In this document: in pieces, positions 17,402 to 25,424 of the stretch
Position numbering within the stretch: the stretch's first letter is position 1
Layout: every line of letters begins with the position of its first letter
Origin: Prevotella sp. 10(H)
Lineage (GTDB): Bacteria; Bacteroidota; Bacteroidia; Bacteroidales; Dysgonomonadaceae
Length of the DNA stretch: 64,000 bases
Direction: 5' to 3'
NCBI RefSeq assembly: GCF_000711235.1
Contig: NZ_JOMI01000007.1
Location: 682,001-746,000 of the forward strand
The notes under the pieces: generated by a model
What the model was told of the DNA's origin: nothing
The model's input: the letters and a program-made list of their open reading frames with translations, nothing else
Databases searched by the model: none
Program-made: the position numbers and the translations under genes

Positions 17402-18280
17402 TTACTTTCTTCTCGATTCTATTAAGAACGGACTGATAAATACCAGTTTACGGTACAAAGCGAGTATGGCCGCTGCTTTACGCAAGCTATAGCCCTTGGC
17501 ATAATAGATCTGTATGCGGTACATCCTTTTTATCCGTCCGATAATTGTCTTTCTATACTTATGGCTTGTATACTTATCAAACTCATGCAATAAGTATACC
17601 ATCCATGCGGTTTGGTTCAGCGGCTTCAATGTAGACGACATTCCACCCAGATGCTGCCTGTAAACTGCCATATATTCAGGCAGGAATTTTATTTTACCTG
17701 ACAACGATACAATAAGTTGCAGCGCATAATCGCCATTCTTCACCGTAAAATACCAGTCGGGTGTATTATGGGCATCCTTACGGAAAAAGATTGAGGCCGT
17801 GAGTAATCCCCAGTCTTTGCTGATAAGGTCTTCCGTGGTAAGTATATCCCGTTCCATTTCTATGTTTTCATCCAATACACCACACATCAGTGTATGTACT
17901 TTATGGGAACACATGGCAAAATCGGGATTGGCTTCCATGAAATCGACCTGCTTCTGCAACTTGCAAGGGTCTGTCCAGAAGTCGTCGCCGTCGCAGAGGG
18001 CGGTGTATTTCCCCTGCCCGTAGTTTATATTATTAATCCAGTTGAGCATCATACCCTGATTGGTTTCGGGCAATCTCAACTTAATAATTTCTGGATACTT
18101 CTTCTGATATTCGATACATATGGCCCGTGTATTATCGGTACTGCAATCCTCGCCGATGACCAGTTCGAAAGGGAAGGTAGTTTTCTGCATCACTACACTT
18201 TCGATTGCTTCGGCAATGAATTTCTCATGATTGTATGTAATCATGGAAACGGACACCATTATATCTTTTCTATCGTTCAT
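17402..18280 (-). CDS. Glycosyltransferase family 2
   Basis: A 292-aa GT2 enzyme: VSVSMITYNHEKFIAEAIESV at the N-terminus, GEDCSTDNT for the nucleotide, and CDGDDFWTDPCKLQKQ with the DxD-type metal site. The C-terminal ~60 residues are basic and hydrophobic, as expected for peripheral attachment to the inner membrane. It is most similar in layout to the neighbour at 21301. It probably extends the repeat unit or cap of the surface glycan; the sugar is unknown. Confidence 0.88.
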   Translation of the reverse strand: MNDRKDIMVSVSMITYNHEKFIAEAIESVVMQKTTFPFELVIGEDCSTDNTRAICIEYQKKYPEIIKLRLPETNQGMMLNWINNINYGQGKYTALCDGDDFWTDPCKLQKQVDFMEANPDFAMCSHKVHTLMCGVLDENIEMERDILTTEDLISKDWGLLTASIFFRKDAHNTPDWYFTVKNGDYALQLIVSLSGKIKFLPEYMAVYRQHLGGMSSTLKPLNQTAWMVYLLHEFDKYTSHKYRKTIIGRIKRMYRIQIYYAKGYSLRKAAAILALYRKLVFISPFLIESRRK

Positions 18281-18339
18281 CCTTCAATTAAGCATACTTA
18301 TCCATAGGTTTTCTTCTATATTTTTATTATATTTAGAGT

Positions 18340-18459
18340 ATGAAAAAGAGAGATAAAAATACAAGATCTAAAAATCTGCAATTTACGGCTTTAGTTTCTG
18401 CTATATTTGCCTGCGCCTTGATTGTATTGCTTATACTCTTTTGGGCTCTTATAATGTAA
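18340..18459 (+). CDS. Possible 39-aa membrane micropeptide
   Basis: ATG at 18340, stop TAA at 18457-18459. The product has a strongly basic N-terminus (MKKRDKNTRSKN) and then a single hydrophobic segment (ALVSAIFACALIVLLILFW). It lies in the only gap wider than 100 bp in the polysaccharide operon and is read against it. The composition is that of a small inner-membrane protein, not random AT-rich sequence, but there is no clear promoter or Shine-Dalgarno and I know no homologue. Confidence 0.35.
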   Translation: MKKRDKNTRSKNLQFTALVSAIFACALIVLLILFWALIM

Positions 18460-18462
18460 TCC

Positions 18463-19416
18463 TTAAGAACGAATCACATCTATAATCCTCTTCATATCTT
18501 CCTCATCATATCTATGGTCGCAAGGCAAAGGTAACAGGTAATTTACAATCCTGTATTCTGCCGAATCTTTTTCAACCAGATTCAGCGTTTCTTTCCAGTA
18601 AGTCGATACATAAATCTTATTGTCTATAAGCCTTTTCCTCAGATTTGCATCTTCCGAATAGAGCATATAGCTGAGCGGACAGGTATCTTCCGGAAAGTTA
18701 TCGAATTGATAGATATTATCTTTTCCTAAAACAGAATGCAGGTATCTAAAATTATTTATCTGCCGCTGCTTCAGATTTTCATAATCGATATTTGCCAATA
18801 AGGCACTTGCCAGATTAGACATTCTTTTTATCGGCTGACCTACCAGACTGGCACAATAATCGAGATAATCCTGATATGCGGCGCTGGCACTTCCATATTC
18901 TATCCGCTTCATCAGATGTGTCATATGAGGGATAGACATATCCTGCTCGAAGTCATCGTCCAGCAATATATCCGTATAGAGATATGCCCCGTCGGGTAAG
19001 CCGAAGAACTTACGAGGAGAATATATTGTATCTATACCGTCAAATGGTTCCGAGTAAAAAGCATGTGTATTGTCTACAATCAATTGCTTGCCAAAGCGTT
19101 TTACAAGATTTCCTACCGTATTGAACTTTATGCCATATATATCGGAATACAGAAAAACTTCGTCGGACACCAGTTCTTTATCGAATATAGGGTTGATCCT
19201 GAAATCTACGGAATAGAATTCATATTCAATACCCAGCTTCTTCATAGGTTCCCATATCACTTCCGAGTTGAGGTATGGGATATATATCTTTTTGTACTTC
19301 TTTGCCCTCAATATATATTCAAGGCAGTTACGCGCCGTATTCAACTGCACAGCACCTTTGTGGTAATGCTCCCCCTTGCGTAACTGGAGTTCGAAGTATC
19401 CGCCTATTTCTTTCAT
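18463..19416 (-). CDS. PLP-dependent aminotransferase-like protein, divergent DegT group
   Basis: A 317-aa protein, shorter than the ~370 aa of normal DegT/DnrJ/EryC1 sugar aminotransferases. It keeps a fold-type I pattern: VDNTHAF (Asp115, His118) where PLP is held, and SPRKFFGLPDGAYL with Lys136 as the likely Schiff-base Lys. The region before this is much compressed. It starts inside the WbqC stop codon (ATGA). It could aminate a nucleotide keto-sugar or be a degenerate family member. Linkage with WbqC and the full-length aminotransferase suggests joint work on one sugar. Confidence 0.7.
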   Translation of the reverse strand: MKEIGGYFELQLRKGEHYHKGAVQLNTARNCLEYILRAKKYKKIYIPYLNSEVIWEPMKKLGIEYEFYSVDFRINPIFDKELVSDEVFLYSDIYGIKFNTVGNLVKRFGKQLIVDNTHAFYSEPFDGIDTIYSPRKFFGLPDGAYLYTDILLDDDFEQDMSIPHMTHLMKRIEYGSASAAYQDYLDYCASLVGQPIKRMSNLASALLANIDYENLKQRQINNFRYLHSVLGKDNIYQFDNFPEDTCPLSYMLYSEDANLRKRLIDNKIYVSTYWKETLNLVEKDSAEYRIVNYLLPLPCDHRYDEEDMKRIIDVIRS

Positions 19417-20171
19417 ATATTGGCCCCTCCTTGCCTCCCCGAAGGGGAGGATATTTCCCCCTTGGGGGTCAGGGGGCTTATTAGTTTATAATTATCTAAC
19501 ATCTTCTTTATTTCATCCAAAGTATTGAACATCATCACATCCAGAATGGAAAGCCACGGAACAAACTCGTTTGAAAACTGCTTATATTCAATCGGATTTG
19601 TCGAAAGAAAATGCAGATTTATATTTTCTCTCCTGAAATCTTCCGGTGAGTATAATTCTTGTCCTCCAATTGCATTATAGTAATCGCTGGCTTTTAGTTC
19701 CTTGCATAAAGCTAAAACTTTTTCCTGTCCTTTTAGCGAATGTTCGATATCTATAGTAGATGATATTATAATTTCAGTATCGATACCGAGGTATCCGCAT
19801 ACTTTCTGTACTGAATTGTAGATGTATAAAAAAAGATTATTCTCTTCGTAATTAATTATATCCCCTATTATAGGCATAACCTCATTATAATATGGCGTTT
19901 TGCGGTATGCTTCCCGTATTTGGTTCAGTAGCTTCTTTTTATCAAAACCCGCCGAAACGAAACGGTCTTTCACATCCAGATAATCAGAATCCTTTTCCAA
20001 TGGAATGCTTATCATTAAGTCTTTACCATTTTGTAAAATCCGATTTCGGTTAATCCAGCCCTTTTTCGTATATTGTATATTGTCGTATATTACATACTTG
20101 TCAACTGCATTCAGCAATTGAAAATACCCGATATACGGCAGAAAATAAGGCTGCATTATCCCCAGTTTCAT
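19413..20171 (-). CDS. wbqC: WbqC-family protein with a repeat-derived C-terminal tail
   Basis: A 252-aa member of the WbqC family, found in many surface-polysaccharide loci next to sugar aminotransferases; its biochemical role is not settled. The family start MKLGIMQPYFLPYIGYFQL is intact, as are YDNIQYTKKGWINRNRI and SNEFVPWLSILDVMMFN. I place the start at 20171 because that ATG overlaps the preceding stop (ATGA); an upstream ATG at 20180 is possible. The last ~20 residues (PLTPKGEISSPSGRQGG) are not family sequence: they are translated from a GC-rich palindromic repeat (19425-19477) and reach the overlapping stop. Confidence 0.85.
   Translation of the reverse strand: MKLGIMQPYFLPYIGYFQLLNAVDKYVIYDNIQYTKKGWINRNRILQNGKDLMISIPLEKDSDYLDVKDRFVSAGFDKKKLLNQIREAYRKTPYYNEVMPIIGDIINYEENNLFLYIYNSVQKVCGYLGIDTEIIISSTIDIEHSLKGQEKVLALCKELKASDYYNAIGGQELYSPEDFRRENINLHFLSTNPIEYKQFSNEFVPWLSILDVMMFNTLDEIKKMLDNYKLISPLTPKGEISSPSGRQGGANI
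19425..19477. repeat. GC-rich palindromic interspersed repeat inside the wbqC 3' end
   Basis: Contains CCTCCCC-GAA-GGGGAGG (19434-19450) and CCCCC-TT-GGGGG (19457-19468), followed by a further AGGGGGC. Its base composition is far above the AT-rich surroundings. Elements of this appearance are familiar as interspersed intergenic repeats in Bacteroidota. Confidence 0.75.
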
Positions 20172-21289
20172 TTCTCCCAAGGCTTATTTTTAATCAGGTC
20201 ACAAACTCTTTCCACGTCTTCAAATTCGAGGTTTGCATACATAGGTAGGCAAACGATTTCTTTTGCTACCTGCGTAGCCACCGGCAGGTTGCTGGCACTC
20301 GCCGACGGCAATCCCTTATATGTCGGGAAATCACTTATAAGCGGATAGAAATAGCGGCGGCCGAAAATGTTGTATTCCTGCAGTTTGAAATAGAGTTCGT
20401 CACGGGTCATACCATATTCCTGCGTATTGATACGCACCGGATAGTATGGATAAGTATGTGTAACATTCTCCATTTTATCGATAACCGTAAATCCTGGTAT
20501 ATCTTTTAATAAACTGTCATATAATTTGGCTATTTCAAGGCGCTTAGCTATATAGCTGTCTACATATTTCAGTTGAAGCGAGCCGTAAGCAGCCTGCAAT
20601 TCATTCATCTTTGCATTGATACCCGGCTCGATAACGGTCGTTTCATTGCGGAAGCCGAAATTCTTAAGCAGGTCGATGCGTTGTTTTGTCTTTTCATCCT
20701 GACAGACAATTGCCCCGCCTTCGATTGTATTGTATACCTTTGTTGCATGGAAACTGAGTATCGACAAATCACCCCAGTTCATTACTGATTGTCCGTCTTT
20801 TTTCACGGCAAAAGCATGGGCTGCATCATATATTACCCGCAGTCCGTATATATCGGCTATGCGCTGTATCTCTTCCACGTTGCAAGGGTTGCCGTATACA
20901 TGTACGGGCATAATGGCCGTAGTCTGAGGGGTTATGGCAGCTTCTATTTTCTCAGGGTCTATATTGTAATGCTTGTCTTCAATATCGACAAATACCGGCT
21001 TGATATTATTCCACCAAAGAGAATGGGTTGTAGCCACAAAACTGAAAGGTGTTGTAATCACCTCACCTGTGATGCGTAAAGCCTGCAGAGCAGTTATCAG
21101 AGCCAGAGTCCCGTTTGAAAAGACCGAAATATATTTTACGCCGAGGTAGTCGGCAAGTTCTTTTTCAAACTGTTCGTGGAAAGGACCGTTATTAGTCAAC
21201 CACTTATTATCCCAAATCTTTTGCAGATAGGGGATAAACTCTTCCAAAGGTGGAAGTGCGGGCTGTGTGACCGTTATTTTTTTGCTCAT
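20168..21289 (-). CDS. DegT/DnrJ/EryC1/StrS-family sugar aminotransferase
   Basis: PLP enzyme that transfers an amino group from glutamate to a nucleotide-bound keto-deoxysugar in the cytoplasm. At 373 aa it is full length. The PLP-binding Asp155 lies in IYDAAHAF and the Schiff-base Lys184 in SFHATKVYNTIEGGA. The start ALPPLEEFIPYLQKIWDNKWLT... is typical of VioA/FdtB-like enzymes making dTDP-amino-dideoxy sugars. No dTDP-glucose dehydratase or isomerase gene is in the window, so the substrate must come from elsewhere in the genome. The stop overlaps the wbqC start. Confidence 0.92.
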   Translation of the reverse strand: MSKKITVTQPALPPLEEFIPYLQKIWDNKWLTNNGPFHEQFEKELADYLGVKYISVFSNGTLALITALQALRITGEVITTPFSFVATTHSLWWNNIKPVFVDIEDKHYNIDPEKIEAAITPQTTAIMPVHVYGNPCNVEEIQRIADIYGLRVIYDAAHAFAVKKDGQSVMNWGDLSILSFHATKVYNTIEGGAIVCQDEKTKQRIDLLKNFGFRNETTVIEPGINAKMNELQAAYGSLQLKYVDSYIAKRLEIAKLYDSLLKDIPGFTVIDKMENVTHTYPYYPVRINTQEYGMTRDELYFKLQEYNIFGRRYFYPLISDFPTYKGLPSASASNLPVATQVAKEIVCLPMYANLEFEDVERVCDLIKNKPWEK

Positions 21290-21300
21290 AATCTTCGTGT

Positions 21301-22149
21301 CTAAATTTTCCTGTATATTCTTCTTATAAACTCCGGTGTAATACTTTTTATCCGGCCTTTTATTGATTTGTCGCCGTAAAGCAGTATTTCGAGCCTTTGT
21401 TTATGTTTTGTAAATGCCTCTGTATATTTATAATCGAAATATTTGTCGTATTCATTTATCAGTTCTATCACCCTGATACTCTGTTCTCCTTCACTCATTC
21501 CCGACCATTGTCCGCTGTCGTGAATACGGTATGCGGTAGTTACTTCTTTCAGGTACATCAGCGGTCCGAATTGTCCCATATACATGCCTAGCATCCAGTC
21601 GGCTATTTCCATATCGAACAGCTTGGCATCGAGTGTATTTATATATTTTCCTCTGAAAACGCAGCAAGATAAGTTGCCGATGCGGTTGCCTGTAGCCAGT
21701 TGTTCAGTAGTTACCAACTCATAGTCTTTATCGGCAGTCCAGTCGAATATTTCTTGTCTGTTCTGGTCTGCAAACAACCGTATATGTCTGTTGTAACTCA
21801 TTGAACATTCAGAATGACTTTCGAGATGGTCGATATGATTTTGCAGGTGATTCGGCTCTAACCAATAGTCGTCGCCTTCCATAATGGCAACGTATTCTCC
21901 GGTACAAGCTGCAAATGCCTGTTGATAGTTTTTTATATAGCCGGTATTATGGGCCTTTGGGAGGTATGTAAACGTAAATGGACTATTATCTTCATATTCT
22001 TTTATTATACTCATAGTATTATCGGTCGAGCAATCGTCGGCCACAATAATCTCTACATCATTTACAGTCTTCTGCATCAGAATGCTTTCGAGTGTCTGAC
22101 GAATATATGCAGCGTGATTATATGTAATGAGTATAACGTTTATTTTCAT
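21301..22149 (-). CDS. Glycosyltransferase family 2
   Basis: A 282-aa GT2 protein with INVILITYNHAAYIRQTLES, VADDCSTDNT and EGDDYWLEPNHLQNH (DxD-type site). The pattern ITYNH...ADDCSTDN...EGDDYW is shared with 17402-18280, and the two may have arisen by duplication. It ends 11 bp before the aminotransferase, within the operon. Acceptor and donor are unknown. Confidence 0.88.
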   Translation of the reverse strand: MKINVILITYNHAAYIRQTLESILMQKTVNDVEIIVADDCSTDNTMSIIKEYEDNSPFTFTYLPKAHNTGYIKNYQQAFAACTGEYVAIMEGDDYWLEPNHLQNHIDHLESHSECSMSYNRHIRLFADQNRQEIFDWTADKDYELVTTEQLATGNRIGNLSCCVFRGKYINTLDAKLFDMEIADWMLGMYMGQFGPLMYLKEVTTAYRIHDSGQWSGMSEGEQSIRVIELINEYDKYFDYKYTEAFTKHKQRLEILLYGDKSIKGRIKSITPEFIRRIYRKI

Positions 22150-22175
22150 AACAGTTTGTATCGACCGGATTCATC

Positions 22176-23042
22176 TCAGGAAGATTTCTTTCGGAATACT
22201 TTCTTTAAAAATTTTACCGGAAAGCAAATTATATCCCCGATTTTATATTCGATGGAGTTCTTATAGAGATTTGCTTCCCATTTGTAATATGTCGCCTCAA
22301 TATGATCTCTCATCGGATTGGTGTATTCCAAGAACAAAGGTACATGATTCTTAAAGATTTGGAGAAGTAATTCCTCGTTTTTCTCTTCATTCAAAGATGA
22401 GAGCATGGAATTCTCTTTAATCCGGTAGTAAAAATGGAATTTATCGAGTTTGATAACTTTGTCGTTTTCCTTGATAAAGCTAAACCAGAAGTCCCAGTCT
22501 TCTAGTCCTCCTTTCATATTCGTATTATAGCCTTCGGTTTTAAAAAAATCGCTTCGGCGGTATATTGCCGAACAGAAGATAAGATTCTGGGTAAAAAGCT
22601 TCTTGTATTCGAACGGAGGAGGAATAAGCTTTTCGTTCTTTGCTCCGAAGAGAATAAGGTTACTATACACAACCTTTACATCAGGATTGTTGCTGAAAGT
22701 CTCTAATGCTTCTTTAATATATTCAGCGCTTATTTTATCATCCGAATCAAGAGGGAGTATATATTCACCCACGGCCTGTTGGATACCAAAGTTACGGGCA
22801 TCGGACAACCCGCCGTTTTCTTTTTTGAAATATTTAAAACGTGAGTCTTTGCTTAGCCATTCTTTGGCAACATCTTCCGTATTATCAGGTGAACCGTCAT
22901 TTACAATAATACATTCCCAGTCCTGAAAATCCTGCTCCAAAACGGATTGCAGAGTTTCCAGAAGATATTCGGCCTGATTATAGCAAGGAACTATTATAGA
23001 TATAACAGGCTTTATATTTGATGTATTCAGAGTTTTAGCCAT
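22176..23042 (-). CDS. Glycosyltransferase family 2
   Basis: A 288-aa GT2 enzyme: ISIIVPCYNQAEYLLETLQS, VNDGSPDNT and LPLDSDDKISAEYIK, which carries the metal-binding DSDD. A basic C-terminal tail (KFLKKVFRKKSS) may hold it to the membrane. Its start overlaps the end of the upstream GT2 gene by 16 bp, so translation is probably coupled. Confidence 0.88.
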   Translation of the reverse strand: MAKTLNTSNIKPVISIIVPCYNQAEYLLETLQSVLEQDFQDWECIIVNDGSPDNTEDVAKEWLSKDSRFKYFKKENGGLSDARNFGIQQAVGEYILPLDSDDKISAEYIKEALETFSNNPDVKVVYSNLILFGAKNEKLIPPPFEYKKLFTQNLIFCSAIYRRSDFFKTEGYNTNMKGGLEDWDFWFSFIKENDKVIKLDKFHFYYRIKENSMLSSLNEEKNEELLLQIFKNHVPLFLEYTNPMRDHIEATYYKWEANLYKNSIEYKIGDIICFPVKFLKKVFRKKSS

Positions 23043-23815
23043 TTTAACAATCCAATCTTTTTTAAGAATCTGACACTCGAAGAAGTTTTTAGATTATATA
23101 ATTCTTGCTTTTTATTCAACCAATCTTTATATATGGAATTATATAACGGAAATGATTGTGCTATATGTATTTCCCGTTCCTCTATAAGTATATTCCTATT
23201 GCTTGAATTGGAACTCATTCCGTCTAAATAGAAAGTTGAAAAACAACCGTCGACGTGTTTATATTTGCAATTATGCAGGCATATGGCATCTATAAAGAAA
23301 GCCCAATCGGAGGCAATTTTCATGTTCTCGTTATATACCCCATATTTTAATAGCAATTCTCTTTTAATAAAACTGCCCATATGCGGAAGCCCGTCTTCTA
23401 CCATATATTTGAAGTCGATATAATCGGGGTAGGTTTTTACGAAAGAATTGTTATTTATTGTATCGCATATCTCCAAATCGAAGTAAATTATATCTTCACC
23501 TGACAGCTGTTCTACAATACTATGAAGATTTGCATTTGGTCGGAGAGTATCACCACTGTTAAGAAACAGGATATATTCGCCCTTTGCTTTTCTAAACCCT
23601 TTGTTCATGGCATTGTAAACACCATTGTCGGGTTCGCTTATCCAATCAGTAATAAATCCCTGATTTTCTTTTATGATTGCCCGACTTTCATCAGTAGAAT
23701 TTCCATCTATAATAATATACTCAAAGTCGTTCAAACTTTGATTTACAATACTTGCTATAGTCTTTTTCAACCCGGTAGCATTGTTGTAATTTATTGTTAT
23801 GATGGATAGCTTCAC
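23027..23815 (-). CDS. Glycosyltransferase family 2, WcaA-like
   Basis: A 262-aa GT2 enzyme starting MKLSIITINYNNATGLKKTI, with IIIDGNSTDES and LFLNSGDTLRPNAN. It is the same subtype as the terminal gene 16518-17336; the two share start, nucleotide site and SGD motif. Both ends overlap neighbours (4 bp with the acetyltransferase, 16 bp with the next GT2). Confidence 0.88.
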   Translation of the reverse strand: MKLSIITINYNNATGLKKTIASIVNQSLNDFEYIIIDGNSTDESRAIIKENQGFITDWISEPDNGVYNAMNKGFRKAKGEYILFLNSGDTLRPNANLHSIVEQLSGEDIIYFDLEICDTINNNSFVKTYPDYIDFKYMVEDGLPHMGSFIKRELLLKYGVYNENMKIASDWAFFIDAICLHNCKYKHVDGCFSTFYLDGMSSNSSNRNILIEEREIHIAQSFPLYNSIYKDWLNKKQELYNLKTSSSVRFLKKIGLLKWLKL

Positions 23816-24525
23816 TCTTCTGATTGTGTTTTATAATATTTCCCTACAAAATCTTCGATATCGAAAAACAATTCTTCAACATTTTTCAACTCCTCAAAAT
23901 TCCAATCCCACCATTTGATATGTAGCATTTTGCGGATTGTTTCCTCTCCAAATCTATAATGGAGGATTTTCATCGGATTTCCTACGGCGATTGCATATGG
24001 CGGAATATTTTTCGATACCACACATCCAGCCCCGACAATTGCTCCGTCGCCTATATTGACGCCATCTAATATCGAAACATTCATGCCGATGAAAACATCA
24101 TTGCCTATTATTATACTTTTTAATTCTTCTATCTTATCTTGATCGCTTAATGTTATTCCATTTTGCTTTAGTGTAGAATAGAACATGGGGGCCGTAGATA
24201 TGCCGTTTGTAGGGTGTATTCCCCATCCGCAAACAAGATTGGGTCCTATCGAACAGAATTTGCCGATGGTCGTATTAATTATTAACGAATTCTGCGATAT
24301 ATAAGTGTATTCCCCAATAGTCGAAGCTTGTATTTTATATGGAGGCGTTAGTTTTACATTTCTACTCAAAACAGATTCTGATAGATTATTCCTATTGAAG
24401 AATAAATTATCATCATCCGTACTATTGAGCAGGTCAGTTACGCGAGGGTTGTTGCTATATATCCCCTCTATTACCGGCTTTATAATCTTTCTTAATATTT
24501 TAAATGTAAAACTTCTGATACCCAT
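23812..24525 (-). CDS. Left-handed beta-helix acetyltransferase (CatB/Vat-like)
   Basis: A 237-aa acyltransferase that would use acetyl-CoA to O- or N-acetylate a sugar. Hexapeptide repeats run from about residue 70 to 190 (TIGKFCSIGP, IIGNDVFIGMNVSILDGVNIGDGAIVG in pieces), then PPYAIAVGNPMKI and the CatB-type end RFGEETIRKMLHIKWWDW. The catalytic His of the family corresponds to the WGIHP segment. Sitting next to the nonulosonate genes and GT2s, it probably decorates a sugar of the exported glycan. Confidence 0.85.
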   Translation of the reverse strand: MGIRSFTFKILRKIIKPVIEGIYSNNPRVTDLLNSTDDDNLFFNRNNLSESVLSRNVKLTPPYKIQASTIGEYTYISQNSLIINTTIGKFCSIGPNLVCGWGIHPTNGISTAPMFYSTLKQNGITLSDQDKIEELKSIIIGNDVFIGMNVSILDGVNIGDGAIVGAGCVVSKNIPPYAIAVGNPMKILHYRFGEETIRKMLHIKWWDWNFEELKNVEELFFDIEDFVGKYYKTQSEE

Positions 24526-24532
24526 TGTATTG

Positions 24533-25423
24533 TTAGCTATTAATTACGGACTCGAGAGAAACTCTCGGAAATACATCAACCATACTATCAGGAGTGGCAT
24601 TAAATATCTGTACATTTTTCGAATTCAGATATTTTTTCATCAACCTGTAATGCTTCCACCTTGAATGATATATCAAAAACCAGTCTTCGAGTGTGATAGC
24701 TTTGAGATGGTCATTATCACTGAAACTCCTAGCCTCATCATAAAAATGATGATTGGTAGTGCGGTCAATATCTTTAAGGTAATCGTGGTCTACCCCAAGT
24801 AAATATATTTCACGGAATCCCATATAATCCGCAACCTGTATAGCTTCATATATAACAGTCCTTATCGAGAAAGGGTTTTTGGTTATATCCCATATGCCGG
24901 GATTATTATAGTTATTTTCATCGATATCTGTATTTCCTGTATAGTCTATGAAATAGGAATCAACCTTATAATCCGGATTTCTTTTAAGAAAATTGTAATA
25001 CGAATACTGAAAATCGGTAGTGCCGATAAAAGTTTTTACGGGAAATGTATAATGTTTTTTGTAATTATCGAATATTATTTTATTTGTTTCGTCATCGAAT
25101 GGTGCATGCTGAGGTGCGAAACAATGATATCCGGGTTGTATGATATCTATCTGCGGGTGCAGGAAAAATTGGCTGACTGCAATACAATGTTCGTTTCGGA
25201 GCTTGGTCAAATCTTGGCGGCTAATAGAAGGTCCAGAAGCTAAAATAAAGCATCTTTCTCCTTTATGTTTATTCTTTAATAAAGAAAGTTTTTGTTTGTC
25301 TGTAACTTTTATATATTTTGATTCTGTTTCATTCCGGCTAGAGAACGTATTTCCATATCTTATTTTTCTATACAAATCGAGCCAGCCTTGGGGTATTAAC
25401 CAAAATTTTATTTTATCGATCAT
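24533..25423 (-). CDS. DUF115/GT42-like protein, candidate nonulosonic-acid transferase
   Basis: A 296-aa cytoplasmic protein. It has the nucleotide-site signature CFILASGPSISRQDL (GPS at 64-66) and, later, a helix followed by YMGFREIYLLGVDHDYL (residues ~200-215). This pair of motifs is shared by the DUF115 family (which includes the Maf flagellin glycosyltransferases) and by GT42 sialyltransferases such as CstII, where GNGPSL and GYKEIYLSGIDF occupy the same places. It lies 1 bp from the CMP-sugar synthetase gene. I infer that it transfers the CMP-activated nonulosonate made by its two neighbours. An alternative is another sugar-transferase specificity. Confidence 0.7.
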   Translation of the reverse strand: MIDKIKFWLIPQGWLDLYRKIRYGNTFSSRNETESKYIKVTDKQKLSLLKNKHKGERCFILASGPSISRQDLTKLRNEHCIAVSQFFLHPQIDIIQPGYHCFAPQHAPFDDETNKIIFDNYKKHYTFPVKTFIGTTDFQYSYYNFLKRNPDYKVDSYFIDYTGNTDIDENNYNNPGIWDITKNPFSIRTVIYEAIQVADYMGFREIYLLGVDHDYLKDIDRTTNHHFYDEARSFSDNDHLKAITLEDWFLIYHSRWKHYRLMKKYLNSKNVQIFNATPDSMVDVFPRVSLESVINS

Positions 25424-25424
25424 T

